64,000 nucleotides of DNA, from positions 1,770,231 through 1,834,230 of the forward strand of contig NW_019091380.1 in assembly GCF_001949145.1 (NCBI RefSeq). The letters are read 5' to 3'. Numbering within the stretch: position 1 is the stretch's first letter; each line of letters begins with the position of its first letter. Shown in pieces: positions 25,640 to 38,760 of the stretch. The notes beneath the pieces are model-generated. The model was not told the DNA's origin and searched no databases. It saw only the letters and a list, made by a program, of their open reading frames with translations. Source of the stretch: Acanthaster planci (lineage: Eukaryota; Echinodermata; Asteroidea; Valvatida; Acanthasteridae). The translations under genes and the position numbers were made by a program.

Positions 25640-25965
25640 TTCAAACCTCCGTAAAGAAGCGCGGGGCAAATTCCACCGTTGAAAATGTAGTTTCATTATT
25701 AATCAACCTTATCAATGCGCACGCACGATACAATCTCATTCGTCAGATTAACAAGCAGGTGGTGTATAAAATTAATGTAAAATTTGTGGTAATATACAAA
25801 GTAGCAATTTATAGCTTTCATTTGGATTTAAATATCGAGGAACCATTCAAACCGAACATGTGTAGTCATTGCTTTGCATAAGAAGTTGGCATTGATAACC
25901 GTCTGCGAGTTTTCAGGGGAAAGGTCGATATATCGCATCGGCATAGCACGAGGGTATCTAGCACA
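25640..25965 (+). promoter_or_regulatory. Conserved upstream region and TATA box of gene B
   Basis: TATAAA at 25765-25770 lies 201 bases before the ATG inside 'aagcaggtggtgtataaa', which recurs exactly before gene C. Downstream blocks (aatttatagctttc, aggaaccattcaaa, catcggcatagcacgagg) match the A and C upstream regions. This would imply a 5' UTR of about 170 bases, if the TATA is used. Confidence 0.5.
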
Positions 25966-26629
25966 ATGTCTGTAGCACTGATTTCCACCTTCTCGCTTCT
26001 TGTGATGGTAGTTCGTGCCATTGTCGATGTCAAAGTAGGCATATTGCACCATTGGCCCCAGCATGACACCTTTATTGGTACATTCTATGTTTTTCCGGCC
26101 GCCCAAATCGCCTTTGAAACCGTTGCTGGACGATTGGAAACTGGCCAGTACCAGAACTTTAACATGTCCTACATCAGCACCGATGAGTGTTGCACACGCC
26201 CAGTGCGGTCTACAGGGGCCCTTGCCGCATCCATGTACTACGACCATGGAGTAGATGCTTTCCTTGGTCCATCCAAGAGCATGGAGATGGCAGCCGTAGC
26301 TGACATGGCAGCTTATTGGAACCTCCCGGTGATCACCGCCGCTGCCAGCTCTTTTCATCTTGCAGACAAGGCGCGTTTCGCAACTCTGACCCGCACATTC
26401 CCCAAGCTGGCGTCGGTGAGCAAATACCTGGCTGAAATCTTCCAGCAGCACCAGTGGACAAGTTGCGTAGTGCTACGGGGGTTCGAGACAACCCGTTTCT
26501 TTGAGCACAGTGTCCCATCCTCTATAGCCGCTGCCCTTCAAGATGCTGGGGTCACTGTGATCGAGGTTTTCGCCAACAACTACAGTACTCTTGGTCAGGC
26601 ACTGGAGGAAGCTGCTACGTGGAGCAGTG
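25966..26629 (+). CDS. Gene B exon 1 (signal peptide and N-terminal lobe)
   Basis: It starts MSVALISTFSLLVMVVRA, a clear signal peptide, then VDVKVGILHHWPQHDTF. It includes QIAFETVAGRLETG, STDECCTRP, GVDAFLGPSKS, AAYWNLPVITAAASS and FQQHQWTSCVVLRGFE. The exon ends in phase 1 at GTG|GTGAGT. An overlapping minus-strand ORF of 207 codons is the reverse shadow of this exon. Confidence 0.85.
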
Positions 26630-29600
26630 GTGAGTATGGCTCTGGGCAAAACACTGTTGCGGGACTCAAACAGAATATTCGAGGGTAAACTCTCAAATTT
26701 GAGGATCTTATAATTTGGGGATTATTTCTACAGTGTTTTATATATACCTACCTACCTACCTACCTACCTACCTACCTACCTACCTACCTACCTACCTACC
26801 TACCTACCTACCTACCTACCTACCTACCTACCTACCTTGTTTTGTTTGTTTTCAGTAATATTCCTTTGCACCTCCCCTGTTCGTGACATAATGGGTCACG
26901 CCTACCGTCTGGGCTACAAGGCGGAATCACACACCTTTCTGTACTGGTACCCGCTCGAGAAAGAGAGTTGGCACACGAGCTCCCAGGTAACTAGCTACAA
27001 CACTGGTCAGGAATTGTATGGTTTGGTATTATAACTTGGCGCCAATGGAGAGGCCATTTTATTGGTTATTATTTTCTTCTTAACGGTACACGAAATATTA
27101 TTTGCTTTTGACTTTTACAGACTCTTCCAACCTTCAGATGAAGGCCACAAAAATTAAACAGAATAATTGTTTTGTCGCCAGACAAACGCTAAGCTGTTTT
27201 GGGAATTTTTTTCCCGAAACAGAAAGAAATGAGGCTGGCATTGGCGGCATGTTAGACACTGCTCTTTAAGTTCACTACTTTAGGAAATATACTCATTGAA
27301 ACGTTGCACCTCAGAAGTTATGATTGAAATGGTGAACCTTAATTGTCACATTACTTGTCACCAAACGACGTTATCATCACATGATATGTCACTTGTGGTC
27401 TATGACACTTCCGTGTGTATTTATCTGCAAAACCTATGACAAACAAATAATATTCAAAACTCAATTCCAAAAAAGGTGATAAAGTCATCACGACGTCATA
27501 CTCTGAGACGTATTTAAGCTATAGGGCCCTTGGTTGAGGCAACTTTGATAAAGATCCGAACTTGCAAAGGGACTAAAGTGCTGCGTAGAAAAACTGTGTA
27601 CAGAAGAAACGGGATTTGGAGGGACGAACAGGGAGAAGAAGAAAAAAAAGTTGACAAAAAGAATGCCTTTTTCGTAACTTGTGAAAAAGCTAAAAAAAAA
27701 TAACGAAAACAAAAGCTGTTTTAGACACCTGCTGGAACAGCTAAAACTTATCAGGAGGAGAGTTGAGCCCATTCCTCCATGGATCTGCGCCTGAGTTATT
27801 CTAAGTAATTTGCTACACCAGAAATATTTTTATTTCTACTAAATAAAGTGTCACTTCAGTTGCAATAGTTCCAAGTACAATTTTCATTAATTTGTTTACA
27901 AGTGCGTATGAGGTGGAATTTGTTGTTGCGTTTCGTGAGACTGATCTTTGTGCATTTCTGGCATAGAAATGCCATAATTTTGCGGTGTTTGAAATTTAAG
28001 CTCGACTCAGACAAAGCAAGAAATATTCTTACAATCCTGGGACGAAAGCCTAAGCTACCTTAGCCTTTTGTCAAGGCCTTCGCGGCTAGACCGGAGACCA
28101 CATGCACGATTGGCGCAGCCACGAGGCCTTTTCCAACTTGTAAGGAATTTCTTATATTTTTCTTTATGTTTTTGATTTTGAGCAAAAATCTCAACCAATC
28201 ATAGGCGAAATGGTCAGCACACGTTAACCTATTATGCAAATTGAAAGTATGCAAAAGATGGCGAGCGTGTCAAGTGTGTCGGCGGCCTTGAGTGCAGGTC
28301 AGGTTGCCTGAGCAGTATTTGAACAGTTCTTTAGAATTATGCTGCTGGAAAACTTTACCTTGCCGAGTTAAAACCGTTGTAGCGTAAGGCTACATGAAGC
28401 ATCTGTACGTAGGCGTGACGTTTTTGTCTCTACCCACGGAATATGGTAAGAGCTCCATATTTCAAGCACTGCCGTTTTGCTTTGACCATTCGGCCTTGAT
28501 GAGCTGTTTAGTGTTACCCCAACGTCAGCGCCATCCCCTACCAATAAGTATCATAGTTGTCAACTCACTGCTTATTGCCCTCATGTAAAACCAGATGAAA
28601 ACATTCCGTAAGCCTTGGAGTTGATGCCGTTTATTTCGGAGATCTGGTTCAACTATTTACATGAAATTTATGAATAAGGCATATCAGAAAGGTTATGCAT
28701 AATTCACCACAAAAACCTCAAAATCAAGTTGGAAAAGGCCTTTGCAGTCACACACAGCCACGAAGGCCTTGACGAAGGGCTAAAGCTGCCCTCGGTGTGT
28801 TACAAAACGAGTATACCAAAGGCTGTGGAACGGACAATGAGCGCGCTATACTTAATTTGCACAGGAAAAAATGGGTAGCCGTTTTCTAGTGTAGGTAACT
28901 CTACACCCCTGCACAAATACGAACTTACTATCCATCAAAAATCAATCAAACCCTAAATCCACTATCTTCCTAAACTATCTTTCGGCGACTGTTTTTGTCT
29001 CTGACTGCCTGTCAAATTTCACGGTTCAACTACAACTGTATCAAAGCAGTTGTCCAACAACCGTCCGATTTGTGCATTGCCCTATTCGTTTTAGTTTCAG
29101 AGCCTCAGCAAGGAAGAGACAGAGGCCATGAAGGCGTTAGTCGTCTTGCGCCCAGAACTTCCAAAGTCTGACGAAGCGTACCAGCAATTTCAAAGGAAGT
29201 TACGGGAACGCCAGCAGGCTCTGTACGGCAAGACTCAGGTCGAGGTATGCCAGCATCTGTTGTTTTTGGAACACGTGAATGTTATGTGAAATTTAACCTT
29301 CCACTTTCCATCAATTTAAACCTTCCAGACCTGGGATTCTTTACTAGTGCTGCCGTGTACGCTCAGGCATGCACAGTAAGACAACGAATTGTTTTCTATG
29401 TTGCTTTGACTAGTCCCCGTTATATATATATATATAGTATTTCAAACCGCTGGCTAACTATAACTTTTGGTGTCCGTGGTTAGTTTAGCTCTGCGCAATC
29501 GCTTTTTTATTTATAGAGATAATACTTACACAAAACACTTCCCGGACGTGACAGCCGAACGCATGGTTCTCAGACAAACTTCAATAATGTTTTACCCCTG

Positions 29601-32069
29601 TGATAATGGAAGCGGTTACCTCCTCCCACCCCCACCCCTGTTGGTAAATAGGTCTGAAAGTCGTGTTGCACGTGGAAATGACTCGGGAGTGCTTAATCCA
29701 TCCTACACTTAAAGTTTCTCCAAATGTTCTCACGTGACAGTGTTGCAGTGTGGGAATGCTATATCCTAATTTCATCATTAACATAAAACCAGCAGGAATC
29801 CTCCAGAATCATTATCCACTACCGTTTCCGCCTGTGAGACGTCTGGAGATTACGTGCGGGACGGGACTAATCTACTGTAAATTCCAGTTTATTAGAAACT
29901 TATATTAGAAACTATTAGCGAAAACGAGATTAATGTGATTTTCTCAAGAGAAAAAGTGAACAAAGGCAGAAAACCTGAGAGAAAATGATCATCGAAGTCG
30001 CACCTTGTACATTTTCAATGGCCCGCTCACACTTCTTGCGGTCAAGGCCATTTGTGTGCATGCGTGCATAATTTTGAATTTATTAGTGAAGAGGTCTATT
30101 GAAGTTCAGTTCTGCCGTAGGCCTGACAATAACTCATGTTTCTTGACTCACACACCTACGGAAAAAAAATCTGGTACCCGCTATTGGCCCGTACGTTTAG
30201 ACTATACGTACAGAACAGGTACCAGTTTATGTGTTGCAATGATCAATGAACCAATCCTTGCAATCTTGTTCCTTGTGTCTGACGATGCGCCTCCACGGCT
30301 ATGCGTGCTCAACCACCCCTGTGATTTAGCACGGTGGTGAGGATCCCGAAACACAATTTGAGACGTTGATATGGGTAGAAAAGAGAGTTGCAGAGCCTGT
30401 CATTACTACTGGAACAAAGCTGAAAATGAGGTGGCCCTGGGAACAAAATTACCTTCCTTGGAAATGGGGTCTGTTATAGAATAGTTCCTCGCCGAGCTCA
30501 TTGTACAGGGAAAAAGGTTTGATTCCATAATGGCGCTGAAAAGTGGAATCAGCTACTTCTATAGGCGTGGGCAGTCTTTGCTCTCTGAAAAAATGGTTTT
30601 AAATGTTTGTCCTTAGTATACACATATTTTTTCATGGCATTTGTCAATTTGTCAGGTAAAAGGCAATGCTCTATATAAACAGATCTCTTCTGTCCGTGCA
30701 GGATAACGTGGTGGCTGCGGCTACTCATGACGCCGTTCTGATGTATGCAGACGTCATCAATGAGATTGTGGCAGAGGGCGGTGACGTAAGGGATGGCAGA
30801 TCAGTGACAAAGAAGATGTGGAATCGCACGTTTGAAGGTAGGTGACGGCGCAGGTACTTCTAATTCCCTCCAATTTATGATTTGTTGTTATACGAATCAG
30901 TATAGCCTCATTGTGATTTCCCACAACTTAATGATTTGTGCGGATCAGCCTGTGGCTAAGTTGACAAATTCATCGTGCTGAAAAAAAGCAACCCAATTCA
31001 ATATTTTCCAAGTATGTATTTATTTTCAAATGAGGAGAACATTTATCATCCGTTTCGACTTTGGAATCCACCCAGTAATTCAGTGGCAGAATTGGTATGT
31101 TGTCGACTTTGCACATTGCTGTTCTGTACTTTGACAATCAGCAAGTAATGCTGCTAACCCCCTGTCCTGCAGCGGTGTTTGGAGTCGCTGGGATTAAAAT
31201 CGTTTCCGGAAGATTTTAACACACATATCTGAATTTAGTAAACTCACTTTTGATGGTAACGTTTTACGGTATACGTTTCGGCTGTAGAAATGTTATGTCT
31301 TGCGGAGGGACTACGAATTCTCGTTGAAATGGTTTTGTTTAATACTACCTTGATGCCAGTCCCTAGCCGTAGTCATGGCAATATGGATTAAGCGTAGTCA
31401 TACTTTTGTATGTTCGATAGGTTTGACAGGGACCTTTAAGATTGGTAATGATGGGGACCGTTTGATGGTCAACCAGATGTTGCTAATGACAGGCGATTAC
31501 CCTGGACACTTCAATGTAAGTAGGGCCAAGTGAATACGACTCTCTTTTGCAAGTTGCTAAAGGTAAATCAAACGGCCATTCACAAAACTGGCCATACAAA
31601 CGAATTATTCCCGTGCTTTCACAAGGGTTGTTTCAGCGGGCGTAGCTAATGCCTAGTCCATTGGTTTGCAAAGTCTCAGTGGCATGACCAGATAGGATCC
31701 ACTTCTCTTCCCCGATCCAGGGTGGGTGGGTACGACTACCACAGGACCCGATCAACCCGACTTGCGCTCTTTACAAAACCCACTCTGCCTCATAGTGGAC
31801 CCAGAACAGAAAAGAGGTGTCTTGACTGGCCCCACAACTTAAAATGAAGTGTTGCCTGGTGAAGCTTTTTTTTAAAGTGGAAAGAGTGATAGTTTTACCA
31901 AGGGAGCAAAATAATCCTATTAACCCCCTCCCCCACACAGTCACACTTAATTAATGGATTGGACGGGGTAGTTTTTGCATCCAAGCAGATTACTTTCACC
32001 TCTTCAAAATTTCTTCAATTGCAGGTCACTTTTACGCACGACGAAGCTGCAGATTCCTTAAGAGTTTGA
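25966..32069 (+). CDS. Receptor gene B: secreted natriuretic-peptide-receptor-like ectodomain (six exons)
   Basis: Exons 25966-26629, 26856-26986, 29095-29244, 30702-30837, 31421-31515 and 32025-32069 join to 1221 bases, a 406-residue protein. All junctions are GT-AG and keep frame. Residues 1-18 form a signal peptide; the rest is the ANF_receptor ligand-binding fold of natriuretic peptide receptors and receptor guanylate cyclases. Sequons are seen at NMS in exon 1, NRT in exon 4 and NVT across exons 5-6. Exon 6 reads VTFTHDEAADSLRV and stops. There is no transmembrane or intracellular domain. This is the most intact copy and retains QHQWT, which A has lost. The Cys that normally follows FLGP in the family is Ser-Lys here (GPSKS). 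A secreted binding or decoy protein for a peptide ligand is inferred, not shown. The first two introns hold a (CTAC)n tract and a hAT-like insert. Confidence 0.8.
26746..26836. repeat. (CTAC)n microsatellite next to the gene B exon 2 acceptor
   Basis: About 22 CTAC repeats end 20 bases before exon 2 (26856). The same place in gene C has only a few interrupted units (tctatctacctaccc, about 44972) and gene A has 'cagctacctatttttcc', so the tract expanded in B from a short ancestral run. Confidence 0.95.
28061..28782. mobile_element. hAT-like non-autonomous DNA transposon in gene B intron 2
   Basis: The ends are inverted repeats: TAGCCTTTTGTCAAGGCCTT (28061) against the reverse of 'aaggccttgacgaagggcta' ending at 28782, extending further inward with 'ggccttttccaacttg'. 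The flanks carry a similar 8-9 base word (aagctacct / aagctgccct). The paralogous intron in gene C has an uninterrupted site ('ggctataaaactgccc' near 45715), so the insert is about 722 bases and post-dates the B-C duplication. No transposase is seen. Confidence 0.75.
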
Positions 32070-35000
32070 CGCGACTAGAGATAAGAGACCGATTGTCAGC
32101 TACTATAATGACGTATTATTATTCCCATTTTTTTGCTTAGTTTTTTTTTTGTTTCAGCATTCTGGTATTGGCAAAATATGTACGAAACATTGTTTTGATT
32201 CTTTTTAAATTGGCAATCCACAGAAAGATATATGGAGGTGTAAGAGGCAGATTTTTTTATCAAGAATTGCAAATGATACAGAAAATAAGTTGGAGAGTAG
32301 TTAAAGGTTAAGGGAACTGAATTTGTTTTGCCCAAAGACAGGCAAACCGACTGAAGATTTTTCGTGTAGTTGTGTGTTTTCTTTAAAACTCCTTGTCAGC
32401 ATTTCTGAAGTGTAACATCGTTTGGTTTTGAATGGACACTCCAGTTCAGTATTCTGTTGCCCTCGCAGCATCTCAAAAGGCTTCAGTTACCTAGTTGTTG
32501 AATGGTTTCTGTGTTTGTTTGCTACGTTTTGAAGTCTATTGCTGTTTATTCAACACTGAATGCACTCAAAAGTCGAAAAGATCTTCTCAGCGGAATATTA
32601 ATACTTCGGAGTCAGTATAGCTGGGATACATGTTGAGTGCATTTGTTCACTTGGTTATATCACTGGTTCGCCAAGAAAATCAGATGACATCAAAAGCATC
32701 ACCACGCTAAGAGTGTCCTCCTTTAAACCCTACAAGTCATATATACCGTAACGTGACATTTTATCCATAAATGGAAAGTGTTTTTTAATCGTCTTTTGGG
32801 GAACACGCTGTTAAGAATAGTAAAATTTCATTTTATGAAACGCAAAGATGTTTCATTCAAGGATATGCCCCAAGGTACCATAATGTTTTTAGTCACAACG
32901 CGCTGAAATAGGTCAAAATTGACGTATGTGCTTCCTCGGAGGAATATATTCGTAATATTATCTAGTGAAATCTGAAGTGAAGTACCTTGTATATATACAC
33001 TCTATTTCCTGATTTCAGATCGCAAAAGTGATTCACTCAATTTGCATTTACAAAAAATTCTCAAATTCCAATGAAATGTGGTCAGTAGTCCACCACCTTG
33101 CAAGTTGGAGATACTGCAAAAATTATTTTCCGATTCTGAGCTTTTAATTTTGACTTACTTTTCATACTATTATTGGTTCGGTTGCAGTTCTTGATTGCGA
33201 CAAAAACTTCTTCACAAATAAAAAGTAATCGGGCGAAAATCCATTTTTCAGCCAACAAGCTAGTAAAGCTGATTTTCTAAAGGAAATTTTCTTAGAGAAA
33301 GAAGTTCATAATAAAAATTCCATAACTAATTCCCACAAATTAAAAAGTAGAACATGTGTAAATTTTCACTAAACTTTATCAGATGGACAGCAAGCTGTCA
33401 ACAATACGACCCCCATGCCGCGCACTGACAAACCCATTACGCCACATTTCTGCTAGGTCAGTATAGTTGAGTTTGTAACGTACCTGTATTGAGTGCACTT
33501 AACGTGCGATTCAAATTTTGAAAAAAAAAAATGTGTTCAGTTTTCAGCCGATTTTGAAAACAGAAATTCTAATTCATTTGATTAGCTGTAAACGTGTATA
33601 GGCCTATGGCTGTCGAATACGAAAAAAGTATTTAGAATCACACATAGTGGGTGACCATCACCATGTAAATTGTTGCTGATTTTTTTTTTGTTCTAATGAT
33701 TTTAACCAACTCAAATGTCGAAGTGTGAACCAGAAAGTTTGAAAACAAATATAGGCCTATTTTACCTGTTTACCTTTCAAATAGAACTTGTCGTCGAATG
33801 CGAACTGAAGAACAGCACAAAAAGACGGTTTTAAATTCAAACGATCCAGAATTAGGAAAGACCTGTAACTAGAAAAACGACTATCAAGTGTCATGATTTT
33901 ATTTGCACGGAAATGTTGTGGAATCCGGTCCCCCCCAAGAAATTTCACCTAGTTTTTGTAGAAATAATTATTGTAGAAATAATTTTTATTTTCCTGAAAT
34001 TGCATCTGCTTTTTAAATCAGAACCAGCACAATGATCAGTATTTTACCTGACACAGACAAACCTAGATCCCAAGGACACAAAGGAGAAGCACATTTTAAA
34101 ACTAACATGACTGGCAAACGCTTGGCATGCGATTATTGCGATATGCTTCGAATGGAATTTTGGCATGTTTGGGAGGCCGAGAAGCCACACTCCGTTTAGG
34201 TTGCTCGTTTTTGGCTATTTCTACGTTTTCCAGAGCAACATCTCTCTTCTATCCATCAAACTGTTTCCACTGCTCACAACTTGTCACATATTTTCACCAA
34301 CTTATCTCTGTAAATTGTGAAATCTCTCCTGATTCGTCGTAAACACGGCAAACGCCTGTATGCTCACGTACGGCGCCATGTTCACTTTGAGTGCTGCTTG
34401 TACCCAGGTGCAACGGTGGCATTTCATGAGCTCAAATTGATAAAGGATCGAGGTTGGAGACAGCGCCCTATATTGGCACATTGGAAAAAGGCGAACAAAA
34501 CACGAGAATTTTCACATTTTTATACCGTCATTTTTCACATTAAAGAGCAAAACATCCGGATGGCAACAGACAAAATATTGATTCAAAGTATGTAAGGTGT
34601 TTATTAGAGTAAAAAGTAAGTTGCCACTCGAAACTCTCAACGAACCTGCAAGCTGTGATTTTTGGCCAACGGTCTATCTTTGGCATCAAAATGTCAACGC
34701 AACTACACAAAGATTATGTTGATTTGTACACATAAACCGCTTGACTTTTACACAGTTTGCTGTACGAATCTTCCCTTCTTTGGTGGTTCACGTTTGCTTG
34801 AGTACATGAGAATAATACGATGAGCACCCCCTCTCGGAGATGTTTCCCATGAGCGAAATTTAGGCTCACAAATTTGAACAGGAAAGGCTATAAACCGAAC
34901 TGCGTCTTTCCTCATTTACACTACGGTAACAGCACCCTCTGCTGTCCACATAGGCATGGATAATTAGGCTATGTCTGAGTCACTTGGATGCGGCTTGAAA

Positions 35001-36852
35001 TTGCACACAAGTCTGTGATAGTGGCCGTGGNGCATCAAACACGGATATAAATAGATTTGACGCAAGGGTCAGGGGTCACAAGTTGAGAGCTCGGATGTTT
35101 TCTATTTCATTACAGTGGTGCAAAGTGTATGTGTGGTTATTTGACAATCGTCGTCAGGTCCTTATTCTTCCTAGATTTTCCTCTCGGGAGATTACCGAGG
35201 AGACCTTTGATTTCGGTGTAAAGTCAAATATTGTAGGATCAATAGCTGGCATTAGGATACGGGAGTTTACGTTCAACAGCTAGCCGAGCTAGCCGACCTA
35301 CCCGGTCGGGCATACCCGAACATCAGTGGTAGGCCTAATATCCGAACATACGCCGAATATAGACGGGACAACTTCGAAATGTTTCATCTTTTTCCGGAAA
35401 ACTGGCAAAATAGAGCCTGAATGTTGACCCCTGATGGCGCGTTTCCGGAACCCTTGGATAGGAAAAATAACATGCAAAGCTCTTAGATTTTGTAATACTT
35501 TTTCGTCCAGTTTCTTCTTAAAAAATCCAACTTAGAAAAAGGACAGGGGTTTGACGAATATTTGCTGGTATATCAATTTATATAAAAATTATCGGCTTTA
35601 AAGAGAAATTTCCTTCCAAAAGTTGACCCATCACTTCCGAAAATCTAAAATACATGAAGAACAATGCAATACAGAAGTTTCGTACGCAGATGAATATTTA
35701 CGGTTTGAAATTTTATGATAGCCTGTGGGTAAAAACCAAAATAAAACAGATCAAAATATTTTGCACATTTTGATAATTTATAAGGTACTAAACATATAAT
35801 ACTCTATTTTACGAAAGACTGTAACATTTCATCTAACCTTTGCTGACAACAACTGCGTGATGTCAATTCAACGGAATCTGGAACCCATTGACTGCAGGTA
35901 GATAAATCTTTGCAAGGTTGTACAATCTCGTTTTCAAGAGAGCACGGCGAGTGAAAACAAACGTGCATTAACAACAAGGTGACCTAGGTACGATATCGCC
36001 GAACGTGAAAGGTCGTTCGTTTTTCACCCATCTTCAGGTGACTTTTCCAAGATATTACTTGAGGAAGAGAAAAGTAAAATTCCAACATGAGTGTTTCATA
36101 GGGTGGTTTCAGTAAGGAATTATTTTTCCCAAATTATCGAACGTGATAGGACGGCCAAATGTAAAATCCCCACAGGCAGACCGCGTAAGGGTTCTGGAAG
36201 CTCGCTGCGTGACCTTTACTTTTAGGCTCTATTCCTACAGTCTTGGTCACGTAGACATCTCGTGATTCGTAGAGTAGTAAAAAATCATCAGGTCTGGTAT
36301 CCAGACTATCATGTATGTTCACTCACATGCCTTTGTGCACCACTTCGTTGAGAGTTAGCGCAAGCACACTCGATCAGTTTACTGTGGATTTCGAGGCCGG
36401 CGACGTTGGACACCGTTTCGACACTTCTTTCCGCAGGTGGAGATCAATTTCTAACACTTTCTGGAGATTATTTCTAACAAAATACAAATAAATAAAGTTC
36501 ACAGAGATACCTTGATAACTAAAAGTTGATTAGACAACATTGTGCTACCTCATTATATGAACCAAATTGCACAAAATTTGAAATAAATTCTGAAAAAGTG
36601 ATTTAAAAACACGATCAGAGTTTAAAGGAAATAAGTCCACAGTCATTTCCATTAGAAAACCACTCATCCAGTTTATCCAAACAAACGAAATAAAGGGCCA
36701 TTTGTATTAAGACGCGATAAAAACATCCGTGGTATTTTCAAGTTATTGCGAATTGAAGATTTTGCACGAGAATCATTTGGCGGTAGTAGTGCATGAATAT
36801 GTGCGTTCATTGAGAACATGTACTTACTCATATACGTGCACATGTGCACATG

Positions 36853-37062
36853 TACACATATAAATCATGGCCGACCATCAATCGACAGAGAGCCAATTTG
36901 AAACTGAGACATCCCTCATCGGTTGCAAAGAGCCGCGTTGGTCGGGAGTGTTCAATTTGTTTGTGGCGAAGCGACAGTGACACGAGCATTTCCTGGTCGT
37001 TCGTGAACTAGCGAAAACTCCGTGTCCGTTGCTCTTTGCCTAGCTCCAGGCCGAATAAGGTA
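36853..37062 (+). promoter_or_regulatory. Possible promoter and first exon
   Basis: A TATA-like run (catataaatc, 36855-36865) is followed by a GC-richer stretch with a 37-codon ORF (36867-36980, MADHQSTESQFETETSLIGC...) and then a strong splice donor AATAAG|GTAAGG near 37060. It resembles a 5' exon, but no matching downstream exon is identified. Low confidence. Confidence 0.2.
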
Positions 37063-37759
37063 AGGCATCAAGTTTTCTACATGTATTGGTTTAACTGCTT
37101 ACATGTTAATATTGGAAGTCGCCGATTGAATTGAAACCCCCAACGCACCCTCCCTCTAACTACCATAACTGCCACACCGCGTTGTTAGAGGAAAGTGCAA
37201 AGAGGTTAATATAACATGATCACAATAACTTATCACTAAAAGTATTGAGTATCAACAACTACCTAACGTAAGAGTGAAACATAACTAGTGACCAAGTAAA
37301 AGACCAATCGCGGAGGCAACAAGCAAATGAGGTGTCTCACGGCATTTGTACAGTTTATTGGTCATGTTCTTCTCAAGGCTTCTAAATCTTTATACACACT
37401 GTTACAAGGAGATCCCCAAGTAAATGTGGCTGCTCCTGCCAGCTAACTTTGGCTGTCTTTACGGAAACGATTACAGTGTTCTTGACTGTATACGTATGGA
37501 AACAGTTGGACATCTTTTGGGGGTTGTGTTCAGCTTATCTGGACAACAGAGGGCGCTGCTGCTGTGATGTCAATCAGGGAAGGCGCGGTTTGGTTTTTCT
37601 TGTTCAAACTGTGAGCCCAAATTCGCTAATTGAAACATCTCTGAGAAAAGGGTTTTTCCTTCTCTTGTTTTTTATGCATATTACATACACACGCATTATT
37701 CCGTTGCATGTGGCTATAAAGATTTACTTGCTGGAACCAATGTGTATTTCTTGTGTACA

Positions 37760-37852
37760 TAAAAACTTTACCTCATGCATAACACATGCACGTATTGTTT
37801 CATCAATACGGCTCGGCTTACCAGTTAGACCCGTTTCATGTTTATTTAATAT
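37760..37852 (-). repeat. Inverted copy of the receptor-unit flank block
   Basis: The reverse complement reads 'attaaataaacatgaaac...tattgatgaaacaatacgtgcatgtgttatgcat', matching the direct copies at 4407, 22708 and 38579. With the copy at 38579 it forms an inverted pair about 0.8 kb apart. Confidence 0.65.
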
Positions 37853-38219
37853 CTGTATGTCAGCCATCCATAATGCAAAGAGTTATTATCGGTGTAGTTG
37901 GCAAGCTATTTTGGTCTCCAGTGTTGCATGTACCTGTTTCGTACAGCAATGTTTTCATTTGTTGTGCTGAATTCAAGCATTTACGCTTTTTTGTGGTGTA
38001 TTTGCTTTCGTTCATAGGTTTTTTTCAAGGCACCACCGTGAAAAGATTTGCTAGCCTAGGAAAACCAACTGTGATTAAAGCAGACGGGCATATCTTTACT
38101 CACAATCATTTTGAGCACAAGATATCTAACCAATCTCACTACTACGCCTTCTGCCTGGCTATAAGATAGGGCTGCAAGTTTTCATTGATTTAAATGTTTA
38201 CATGCATAAATACCTTTGG

Positions 38220-38760
38220 ACGAAAGCAAAGTTACCAAACATGCTTGAATTAAGAACAACAAACAGAAAAACCCTGTATTACAGTGAGTCAAACAAATTA
38301 GGGACCAACATGGAAATTTTGTCAAAAGTTTTCAAACCTAACATCGGGTTAAGAGTGGTGTCACAGAGTCGAAACAAACTCCAAGAATTACTAAAAGAAT
38401 AAATTTTGGTTGGAAGGAGGCGTAATTATAATTCAAACTGCATGCAGTATGGAAGACAAATTAATTAAGCATACAGGTAGCTTCTTGTTGCGTCATTTGT
38501 TTCCCAATACGATACTGGTAAATAAAGACATAAAATAAGCTTAGAAAGCCGGCCAGGAAACCTAGGACATGCTCACATTAAATAAACATGAAACCGACAA
38601 GCTGGGCTGTATTGATAAAACAGTGCATGCATGTTTTATGCATGAAACAGATTTTTGCAAGCATTTGCACAAGAAATATCTTGCCTTTTATAAAAAAAAA
38701 CGTAATTATAATTCAAACCGCATACAGTATTGGAGACAAATTAATTAAACATGGGGTCTG
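38220..38760 (+). repeat. Repeated flank block of the receptor units (B copy)
   Basis: 38270-38660 aligns with 4110-4480 and partly 22560-22800. A small local duplication follows: 'cgtaattataattcaaac...agacaaattaattaa' at about 38420-38468 recurs at 38700-38749. Confidence 0.6.

Noticed and set aside
25828-26451. 207-codon minus-strand ORF opposite gene B exon 1 (and similar ones opposite C exon 1)
   Set aside because: It is the reverse shadow of a well supported exon; the + strand has a signal peptide, splice donor and homologues.
37449-37970. 173-codon + strand ORF
   Set aside because: It overlaps an inverted copy of a dispersed block, has no recognisable domain and is not conserved in the other units.
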